Notes under the pieces: model-generated
Database searches by the model: none
Told to the model about the DNA's origin: nothing
What the model saw: the letters and a program-made list of their open reading frames with translations, nothing else
Shown here: in pieces, positions 1-6,020 of the stretch
How positions within the stretch are numbered: position 1 is the first letter of the stretch
Layout of the letters: every line of letters starts with the position of its first letter
Source of the DNA: Zoogloeaceae bacterium
GTDB lineage: Bacteria; Pseudomonadota; Gammaproteobacteria; Burkholderiales; Rhodocyclaceae
Assembly: GCA_031267345.1 (NCBI GenBank)
Contig: JAIRZG010000149.1
Location: forward strand, 1-27,101
Length of the DNA: 27,101 bases
Direction: 5' to 3'
Translations under genes and position numbers: made by a program

Positions 1-116
1 TTGGAAGGGGTTTCTCTCCCCTCCCAAAACGGTCGCCTGAAACCCCTGCCTTCAGGCAGGGGTCGGCTCCCACCGCCCTGAAGGGCGGGGTTTCAACCAG
101 AGTTAGTTTTACGATG
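1..116. repeat. Left copy of complex hairpin-bearing inverted repeat
   Basis: Two modules are visible. Module A (1-46) is an exact reverse complement of 4513-4558. Module B (71-116) matches the reverse complement of 4471-4516 with about 5 mismatches in 46. A 24-bp extra piece (47-70) is missing from the right copy and helps to form an additional 9-bp hairpin at 43-62. Module B holds a GC-rich hairpin (about 73-88), and module A has its own inverted repeat (GGAAGGGG against CCCCTCC). Stacked subterminal hairpins of this kind are typical of IS200/IS605 ends, REP-type repeats, or small palindromic mobile elements; which of these applies is inference. The copy may extend beyond the left edge of the window. 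Confidence 0.85.
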
Positions 117-548
117 AAAAAAATTTTGTTGTTAGCAAATTTGGCTTGCATCGTCTCCAATGATGCATTTGCGGAAACTTGGAAATGTGTTGAAGATGGA
201 AAATTAACCATCACGAATATGCCTTGTCCTCCCGGCGCAATCAGTACGATTGTTCCTGCCGAGCCAGAAGGGGACATTTCTGCTGAATCTGTTGACGATG
301 AACTGGTACGCATAAAACAAAAACTCACGGAGATTGAGGCCGAACGGCAAACACGCGAGGTCGACGAAGCCACCCATGAACAGGCGGTACAGGAAGAAAA
401 AGAAAAAGAAATTGAGCGCAAGATAGCGGCAGAAAAAGCCGCGCAACAAAATTCGGCGCGCAGAAATGCTATCGCGAAAAAGAAAAAGAAAAAACTTGAG
501 GAGGAAGAGAGGGCGCTGAGTCGTTGGATTGATAGCCTACGCCAATAG
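114..548 (+). CDS. Secreted small protein with short Trp/Cys N-terminal motif and charged coiled coil
   Basis: This 144-residue protein starts with a clear Sec signal peptide (MKK, hydrophobic core, probable cleavage after AFA near residue 20), so a periplasmic location is inferred. The mature N-terminus carries WKCVEDGKLTITNMPCP, which resembles the start of DUF4124-type periplasmic proteins (W-x-C...G-x-x-x-x-TN-x-PCP, two Cys). From about residue 60 to the end it is a long Lys/Glu/Ala-rich segment, probably a coiled-coil helix, with a poly-Lys stretch near 122-128. The ATG lies in the last three bases of the flanking repeat, and no good Shine-Dalgarno precedes it. Codon use is AT-rich (many AAA, TTG) compared with the genes downstream, suggesting acquired DNA. 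Function is unknown. The DUF4124 likeness is by eye only. Confidence 0.7.
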   Translation: MKKILLLANLACIVSNDAFAETWKCVEDGKLTITNMPCPPGAISTIVPAEPEGDISAESVDDELVRIKQKLTEIEAERQTREVDEATHEQAVQEEKEKEIERKIAAEKAAQQNSARRNAIAKKKKKKLEEEERALSRWIDSLRQ

Positions 549-1211
549 ACACAGCTTGTTCTAAGCAGATGTAGGCAAATATAGTAATGCCCTGAATCTT
601 TCAAAAGGGATAAGAACATGTTAATGCATCCTTAAAGCGATACCCTGCGAGAACGCCCCGCTATTGCGGATGGGTCAGTTAATTTTGTCCATATCCTCTC
701 ACGAAACGGAAAAAATCGCACACCAGTTTTTGTCAGCAACAATTCTCCGGCAGAGTTAGGGTCTTCATCTGTGAGCCGCTCAAAACGGCTTGCCGAGGCG
801 CTAACGTAGCCCTAAAATCAAGCGCCATCTTAAATAGTGGCATCTTCCTTGAATGAAATTGAGTTACTCTGAACACTCATCCTCCTTTTTCTGTTTCCGG
901 ATGTAGCATCCGTATCACTTTTTCGTCACGTAAATGCTTCCTCAACTGTCCGCACAGCAATTTTTTTCTGCATTTCGGTACGAACACAACATGATATTTG
1001 CACACCTGCCGACTATGGCTTAAACTTCCAGTTTCGTCCATCGTAAAATTCCCTTCTAGGAGTGTGCTTGGCAGCTCACTCTGAAAATTTCGTCGATGGA
1101 TGTTCGATACCCTGTCAACCTTTTGCTGTCTCCTTGGTAGAGCCGGGGAATTTCCCGCTAAAGATTTAATTGACGCTGCTTTTCAACCCTTGATTCGCAG
1201 GAGCGAAAGTC
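549..1211. other. Long intergenic stretch, degenerate, with an IS200 relic
   Basis: No intact gene was found on either strand. The only recognisable content is the deleted IS200-type transposase at 877-1041 (separate entry). The 549-876 part has stops in all frames I tried and no clear promoter or hairpin. 1042-1211 is the leader of the prepilin gene; a TTGACG at 1170-1175 could be a -35 element, but no convincing -10 follows. The stretch is AT-richer than the flanking core genes. Confidence 0.6.
877..1041 (-). pseudogene. tnpA: IS200-type TnpA (Y1 transposase) relic, internally deleted
   Basis: The minus-strand reading frame from the ATG at 1041 gives 54 residues. The first half has the hallmark IS200 TnpA start (SLSHSRQVCKYHVVFVPKCR, then KKLLCGQLRKHL); family members read roughly S-LSHS--ECKYHVVFIPKYRKK-LYGQLRKYL. 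Directly after RKHL the frame jumps to RDEKVIRMLHPETEKGG and stops. This resembles the family's C-terminal end, RDE-VIREYIR-QEKED. The middle, which includes the HUH metal-binding motif and much of the catalytic core, is therefore missing, in frame. The product cannot transpose. A purine-rich AAGGG lies upstream of the start. The family assignment is from remembered conserved motifs, not a search. Confidence 0.85.
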
Positions 1212-1853
1212 ATGAAACATAGTAAAGGCTTCACCCTGGTGGAAATCGCCATCGTGCTGGTCATCATCGGCCTGTTGCTGGGCGGCGTCCTGAAAGGACA
1301 GGAACTCATCGTCCAGGCCAGAATCCGCAATGTCATCAATGACCTGAACGGCGTCACCACGGCGATCTACGCCTATCAGGACCGTTATCGCGCGCTACCG
1401 GGGGATGAACGCCACGCCAGCGTTTCCGGTCGCTGGTCGGGCGTCTCCGGCGGCGATGGCAATGGCGTCATTTGCGGCGCGTACAACGGCGGCGCGGTGG
1501 GCGGTAGTGTCTGCGGCGGAGAAATGGAATCGCGCCTGATCTGGCGACACCTGCGGCTATCAGGGCTGATTACCGGCGCGGAAGACAGCATTCCCGTCAA
1601 TGCGGCGGGCGGACTGATTGGCGTCCAGGCGGGGGCGTTCGGCCTGTCGGGGCATGTGCTGTGCGCGAGCAACCTGCCCGCCAAAATCGCGGCCGCCATC
1701 GACGCACAACAGGACGACGGCAATCCGCGCGCCGGCAGTCTGCGCGGGGCGCAACAAAGCGCGCCCAACGCCGCCGCCGACCCGAATCCCGCCGCCGATG
1801 TCGCCTATCAGGATGACGGCAGCCAGATATATCTGATCTGCAAATCCATCTGA
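1212..1853 (+). CDS. Type IV prepilin-like / pseudopilin protein
   Basis: This 213-residue protein begins with a class III (prepilin) signal: a short basic leader MKHSKG, then FTLVEIAIVLVIIGLLLGGV. The expected prepilin peptidase cut is between Gly6 and Phe7, and Glu at mature position 5 is the residue needed for assembly. The hydrophobic N-terminal helix runs to about residue 28. The YRALPGD motif (near 59-65) and the HLRLSGLI segment (near 112-119) recur in stand-alone prepilins of Betaproteobacteria. Cysteines at CGAYNGG and VCGGE suggest a disulphide in the globular head. An AGGAG Shine-Dalgarno at 1199-1203 supports the start. No pilus assembly genes (pilB, pilC, pilD) are nearby, so it must rely on machinery encoded elsewhere. 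Whether it is a minor pilin or a secretion pseudopilin cannot be decided. Confidence 0.88.
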   Translation: MKHSKGFTLVEIAIVLVIIGLLLGGVLKGQELIVQARIRNVINDLNGVTTAIYAYQDRYRALPGDERHASVSGRWSGVSGGDGNGVICGAYNGGAVGGSVCGGEMESRLIWRHLRLSGLITGAEDSIPVNAAGGLIGVQAGAFGLSGHVLCASNLPAKIAAAIDAQQDDGNPRAGSLRGAQQSAPNAAADPNPAADVAYQDDGSQIYLICKSI

Positions 1854-1936
1854 AGCCTTACCTGTTGCACCCTTTTCTGCAAGAATTGGCGCATTCTCAA
1901 CAGCATCGGGACAATCCGGTTGCAGGACAGGACAGC

Positions 1937-4306
1937 ATGAGCAAGGGCATCGGGCGTTTTGACATTCTGGGTGAACTGGGGCGCGGCGCACAGAGCGTGG
2001 TGTATCTGGCCTTTGACCCGCATCTCGCCCGCGAAGTCGCCATCAAGACCCTGCATTTCACGCATCCGGATCCGCAGCAGAACGCCGACCTTCTGGATGA
2101 AGCGCGCACGGTCAGCAAGCTGGCGCATCCCAACATCGTCACCATTTTTGAAGCGGGGGAAGAAGATGGCGATGTTTTTCTGGTGTTCGAGTACGTAGCG
2201 GGCGAAAACCTGGCCATGTTGCTGCGTCACCACGGCGCGCTGTCGCCCGCCAGGGCCGTCAACCTGATGTCGGAAGTGCTGGACGCCATCGAACACGCCC
2301 ACGAACACGGCATCATCCACCGCGACTTGAAGCCCAGCAATATCCTGATCGACGCAAGCGGTCGCCCCAAGGTCATGGATTTCGGCATCGCCGCCCACAT
2401 CAACAAACACCGGGGGAGTCCGATGGCATTCACCGGTACGCCCGCCTACATGTCCCCGGAATATATTGCCCAACACGCCGTCAGCGAACAACAGGATGTT
2501 TTCGCCGCCGGACTGATTCTTTTTGAAATCGTCACCGGACAACGCGCCATTGACGGCAAGAATACCGAAAGCATCATGCAACAGATTGCCGACAAAGGCT
2601 TTGTGCTGCCGGTTACGGAGATTCGGCCGGATGACCGGTTGGCGGGCGTCATCATGCGGGCGACGGCGCAACAGCCGCAGGATCGCTACAAAAGCGCGCG
2701 GGAATTTCATCAGGCGCTGGAAGCCTATCTACTGCCGGAAAGCGTGGATGACCCCGCGCCGGAACGCGCGAGCGGTGGCGAGATTCCGGCGGCGATTGAT
2801 TTTTTGCTGCGCCGTTTGCTGCACAAGGGCGATTTTCCGGCGCTTTCGGAATCCGTGCGGACGATTAACGCCATCACTTCCAGCGATACGGACGGCGTTG
2901 CCCATCTTTCTGATGTCATTCTCAGGGATTTCGCGCTCACCAACAAACTATTGCGTATGGTGAATTCCGCCTATTACCGTCCGAGCAGCGGCAAAATCAG
3001 CACGGTATCGCGCGCCATCATCCTGTTGGGCTTCAATGTCGTGCGGAACATCGCCGTTGCCGGACTGCTCTTTGAACACATGCAGAACAAGGAAGGCGCC
3101 TGGCATCTGAAAGAAGAATTTCTGTACGCCAACATTGCCGGTCTGCTGGCGCGCAATCTGGCGCGCGCGTTGGAGTTTCCCGATGATGAACAACCCTTCA
3201 TCTGCGCCATTTTTCATAATCTGGGTCGCTTTCTGTCGCAATACTATTTTCCCGAAGAAAGCGAAGTGGTGCGGAAATTCATGTTGCAAAAAAAGCAAGA
3301 CGAACAAAGCGCCTCAAAAGAGGTGCTGGGCGTCAGCTTTGAGACGCTGGGCATCGCCATTGCGACCCACTGGGGCTTTCCGGCGCTGATTACCGACAGT
3401 ATGCGCCACGGCGAACCGCCGGAAGACGATACGCCCGAAGCCAAACTACAGGCGCTCGCCATGTTCAGCAACGCGCTGTGCGCGGGTCGGGAAGACGCCG
3501 ACATCGGGCGGACGCTTCAGCGTTTCGCCAAAACGTTGCCGCTCTCCGAAGAAGTCCTGCGCGCCGTTCTGCTCGCCACTGCCGGAGAAGCGGGCGAACT
3601 CGCCCATTCCATCCATATCACCCTGCAACACAGCGCCCTGGGGCGCTTCATCAACGAGGTCTGGCGGACGAAGACGGAAGACAACGCGCCCGATGCGGAC
3701 GACGCGGATCGCACCCTGCTGGCGGAAGCCTTTCCGAGCGCCGATGCGACGCTGGCGGACGCCACGCGCGTTCCCACTCCGGAACAACGCGCCAGTGACC
3801 GGCAGGCGGTATTGCTGGCGGGCATTCAGGACATCAGCAGCGCCCTGCTCATGGGGAAGAGCCAGGCCAACGACATTTTGCGGATTACGCTGGAAAGCGT
3901 GTATCGCGCCCTTGGTTTTTCCCATGTCATTTTGTGCGTGTGCGATCCCAAGCACAACATGCTACAGGGGCGTTTCGGTTTTGGCGCGGATGCCGAAACC
4001 CTCGCCAAACGCTTGCGCTTCAAGCTGGACGCTGCGCCGGATGTCTTTCACGTCGCCATTGAGAAGGGCGTGGATGTGCTGATTCACGATGTCGACGATC
4101 CCGTTTTTGCGCCACGCGTTCCACTCTGGTATCGCCAACACCTGCCCGCCAAAAGTTTTCTCCTGCTGCCCCTGCGCGTCCGCCATCGCACATTGGGACT
4201 GATCTACGCCGACAGCGACCAGCCCAACGGCATCCAGCTTGCCGACAAGGAATTCGCCCTCCTGCGCACCCTCCGCAACCAGACCGTGCTGGCGCTCATG
4301 CAGTAA
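1937..4306 (+). CDS. Ser/Thr protein kinase fused to HDOD and GAF domains
   Basis: This is a cytosolic signalling protein of 789 residues with no transmembrane helix. Residues about 8-275 form a Hanks-type kinase with all key motifs: glycine loop GRGAQSVV (15-22), VAIK lysine 37, HRDLKPSN with Asp130, DFG at 148-150, and GTPAYMSPE. It should be catalytically active. Residues about 285-485 form an HDOD domain. Its FHNLG (His427-Asn428) has Asn where an HD phosphohydrolase has Asp, as usual for HDOD. Residues about 625-789 form a GAF-type sensor domain ending ...LRNQTVLALMQ. A TTG at 1865 is in frame, but the ATG at 1937 has AGGACAGG just upstream and starts right before the kinase fold, so it is preferred. 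The gene follows the prepilin by 83 bp on the same strand and may be co-transcribed. Substrates and the GAF ligand are unknown. Confidence 0.9.
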   Translation: MSKGIGRFDILGELGRGAQSVVYLAFDPHLAREVAIKTLHFTHPDPQQNADLLDEARTVSKLAHPNIVTIFEAGEEDGDVFLVFEYVAGENLAMLLRHHGALSPARAVNLMSEVLDAIEHAHEHGIIHRDLKPSNILIDASGRPKVMDFGIAAHINKHRGSPMAFTGTPAYMSPEYIAQHAVSEQQDVFAAGLILFEIVTGQRAIDGKNTESIMQQIADKGFVLPVTEIRPDDRLAGVIMRATAQQPQDRYKSAREFHQALEAYLLPESVDDPAPERASGGEIPAAIDFLLRRLLHKGDFPALSESVRTINAITSSDTDGVAHLSDVILRDFALTNKLLRMVNSAYYRPSSGKISTVSRAIILLGFNVVRNIAVAGLLFEHMQNKEGAWHLKEEFLYANIAGLLARNLARALEFPDDEQPFICAIFHNLGRFLSQYYFPEESEVVRKFMLQKKQDEQSASKEVLGVSFETLGIAIATHWGFPALITDSMRHGEPPEDDTPEAKLQALAMFSNALCAGREDADIGRTLQRFAKTLPLSEEVLRAVLLATAGEAGELAHSIHITLQHSALGRFINEVWRTKTEDNAPDADDADRTLLAEAFPSADATLADATRVPTPEQRASDRQAVLLAGIQDISSALLMGKSQANDILRITLESVYRALGFSHVILCVCDPKHNMLQGRFGFGADAETLAKRLRFKLDAAPDVFHVAIEKGVDVLIHDVDDPVFAPRVPLWYRQHLPAKSFLLLPLRVRHRTLGLIYADSDQPNGIQLADKEFALLRTLRNQTVLALMQ

Positions 4307-4324
4307 TCAAGGGAGCGGAGAAGA

Positions 4325-4370
4325 CCGTCATTCCCGCCGCCATCCGCGCGGAAGCGGAAGGGAATGACGG
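4325..4370. repeat. Dispersed palindrome (CCGTCATTCCC...GGGAATGACGG)
   Basis: An 11-bp perfect inverted repeat (4325-4335 against 4360-4370) encloses a GC-rich centre. The same arms recur at 14579-14609 with a different, shorter centre, so this is a dispersed genomic repeat of REP or MITE type. It lies 18 bp after the kinase stop and is followed by ATTTT, so the transcript hairpin could also end that transcript. Confidence 0.75.
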
Positions 4371-4470
4371 ATTTTGACGTATACAGTCTTTTTGGCAAAA
4401 GGGGTTTTCATCCCGCAACCAAACGACCTTGCCCGCATCATGCTCTCGGACTGCTGGCTCCGCTACAGTT

Positions 4471-4558
4471 CATCGTAAAACCAACTCCGGTTGAAACCCC
4501 GCCCTAAAGGGCGGGGTTTCAGGCGACCGTTTTGGGAGGGGAGAGAAACCCCTTCCAA
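4471..4558. repeat. Right copy of complex hairpin-bearing inverted repeat
   Basis: This is the reverse complement of the repeat at 1-116. 4513-4558 is an exact 46-bp inverted match to 1-46. 4471-4516 matches 71-116 with about 5 mismatches. Here the two modules overlap by GGGG with no spacer. It contains a strong hairpin, GAAACCCCGCCCT-AA-AGGGCGGGGTTTC (4493-4520), and a second purine/pyrimidine hairpin at about 4536-4556. Together with the left copy it brackets the secreted protein, IS200 relic, prepilin and kinase genes. Confidence 0.85.
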
Positions 4559-4570
4559 AACACGTTAGAC

Positions 4571-4592
4571 CGACAGGCCTGAAGGCCTGTCG
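4571..4592. repeat. Perfect 22-bp palindrome beside the right repeat
   Basis: CGACAGGCCT, a GA loop, then AGGCCTGTCG: a perfect 10-bp stem with a 2-nt loop, 13 bp beyond the repeat end. No T-run follows on either side, so it is not a standard terminator. Its style (long stem, 2-nt loop) matches the hairpins inside the neighbouring repeat, so it may be part of the same mobile unit. Confidence 0.6.
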
Positions 4593-4679
4593 CTAATTTC
4601 TTGCTCTTCCAGTTCAACTGCCAAGAGTGCAATATGTACGGCCCAATACAGGAAATGGGCGAAAAGGGGTAGTTTGCGC

Positions 4680-4685
4680 TAAAAT
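4680..4685 (+). promoter_or_regulatory. Candidate -10 element for dnaN
   Basis: TAAAAT sits 42 bp before the dnaN ATG in an otherwise GC-rich setting and is a reasonable sigma-70 -10 box. I see no good -35 hexamer 16-18 bp upstream, so this is tentative. Confidence 0.3.
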
Positions 4686-4727
4686 TATGGGTGTTTTTCA
4701 AAATTTTCCGGAAAGGATTTTGCTGTC

Positions 4728-5834
4728 ATGATTATTCTGAAGTGCTCCCGCGACGCGCTGCTCTCCCCGCTGCAAGCGGTTTCCGGCATTGTGGAGAAGC
4801 GTCACACCCTGCCCATACTCTCCAATGTCCTGCTGGAAAAACAGGGCGAGCGCCTCACCTTGCTGGCGACCGATATTGAAATCCAGATTACCACCGAGAG
4901 CAAGCCGGTGGGCGGCGAAGGCGATGGCGCGGTAACGCTGGCGGCGAAAAAATTGCAGGATATTCTGCGTTCCCTGCCCGAATCCGCCGAAATCACGCTG
5001 GATAAAGAAGACAAGCGTCTGCTGCTCAAGGCGGGCAAAAGTCGTTTTTCCCTGCAAACCCTGCCTGCCGACGATTTTCCGCGCATGACCATTAGCGAGG
5101 GCAGCGAAAAAACGCTCTCCGTTACGCAAAAGGAATTCCGCGCGCTGATCGGCAAAACCCAGTACGCGATGGCTTCGCAGGATGTGCGTTATTACCTGAA
5201 CGGCCTGATGCTGATGGTCGATGGTCAGGAACTGCGTTGCGTGGCGACCGACAGCCACCGCCTCGCCTACAACAGCATGACGATTGAGGCTGATCTGGAG
5301 CGTCAGGAAATGATCCTGCCCAGAAAGACGGTGCTGGAACTGAATCGCCTCCTGTCAGACAGCGACGACCCCCTGAAAATCAGTGTCGGCGGCAACCAGA
5401 TCCGCTTTGAATTCGGCGCAACCGTGTTGGTCTCCAAGCTCATCGACGGCAAATTCCCCGATTACGAACGGGTGATTCCCCCCCGTCTGGAAAGCTGCAT
5501 GACGGTCAATCGCCAGGCCCTGCACACCGCCATGAGCCGCGCCGCCATTTTGACCAACGACAAATTCCATGGCGTTCGCATCCTCCTTGACGCCAATCTC
5601 CTGAAAATCATCGCCGCCAACGCCGAGCAGGAAGAAGCGCAGGAAGAAATCGAAGTCGGGTACACGGGCGCGCCGCTGGATGTCGGTTTCAACGTCACCT
5701 ATCTCCTGGACGTGTTCAACAACCTTTCCAGCGACGACATTGAATGGAGCTTCAACGACGCCAATTCCAGCGCCCTGATTACCGTGCCCGGCAATGACCG
5801 TTTCAAGTATGTCGTGATGCCGATGCGGATTTGA
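4728..5834 (+). CDS. dnaN: DNA polymerase III beta subunit (sliding clamp)
   Basis: This 368-residue protein is full length for the beta clamp (E. coli 366). It forms the dimeric ring that tethers Pol III and other clamp-binding proteins to DNA. It shows the family start MIILKCSRDALLSPLQAVSGIVEKRHTLPILSN, the FSLQTLPADDFP segment ending domain 1, the central VRYYLNGLML and ATDSHRLAYN stretch, GKFPDYERVIPP, and the usual end YVVMPMRI. AAGGA at 4713-4717 lies 10 nt before the ATG. In many proteobacteria dnaA lies just upstream and recF between dnaN and gyrB. Here upstream is the repeat-bracketed segment, and downstream is gyrB directly. Confidence 0.98.
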   Translation: MIILKCSRDALLSPLQAVSGIVEKRHTLPILSNVLLEKQGERLTLLATDIEIQITTESKPVGGEGDGAVTLAAKKLQDILRSLPESAEITLDKEDKRLLLKAGKSRFSLQTLPADDFPRMTISEGSEKTLSVTQKEFRALIGKTQYAMASQDVRYYLNGLMLMVDGQELRCVATDSHRLAYNSMTIEADLERQEMILPRKTVLELNRLLSDSDDPLKISVGGNQIRFEFGATVLVSKLIDGKFPDYERVIPPRLESCMTVNRQALHTAMSRAAILTNDKFHGVRILLDANLLKIIAANAEQEEAQEEIEVGYTGAPLDVGFNVTYLLDVFNNLSSDDIEWSFNDANSSALITVPGNDRFKYVVMPMRI

Positions 5835-5851
5835 TTTTGTTTTGTGCGTCG

Positions 5852-5880
5852 TCCGCAAGACCGGTTTCCGGACTTGCGGA
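5852..5880 (+). terminator. Stem-loop between dnaN and gyrB (possible weak terminator)
   Basis: TCCGCAAG and CTTGCGGA form an 8-bp stem whose loop itself contains CCGG-TTT-CCGG. No T-run follows, so it is at best a Rho-assisted or RNA-stabilising hairpin in the 186-bp dnaN-gyrB gap. Confidence 0.4.
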
Positions 5881-6020
5881 TGATATTGGCCTGTCCCGCC
5901 GATATTTATTGTTCAGGGCGTTGACGCTGACTGGATTCCGCGCCCGCTGAAAAATTTCCCGTCATTTCCGGCAGTACAACGCACCTTGTCGCCCGCCCGC
6001 AACAACCTACAGGAAACACC

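Noticed and set aside
4372..4473. Short open frame (about 30 codons) reading ...PNDLARIMLSDCWLRYSSS
   Set aside because: No ribosome-binding site or ATG at its start, it runs into the repeat, and no family is recognised.
1..4592. CRISPR-like repeats near the left end
   Set aside because: The repeats are two inverted copies 4.4 kb apart, not regularly spaced direct repeats with spacers.
4307..4727. Replication origin upstream of dnaN
   Set aside because: No cluster of DnaA boxes and no AT-rich unwinding region; the interval is explained by repeats and hairpins.
5931..5980. Third copy of the CCGTCATTCCC palindrome before gyrB
   Set aside because: Only CCCGTCATTTCCGG is similar; the second arm is missing, so it is not counted as a copy.
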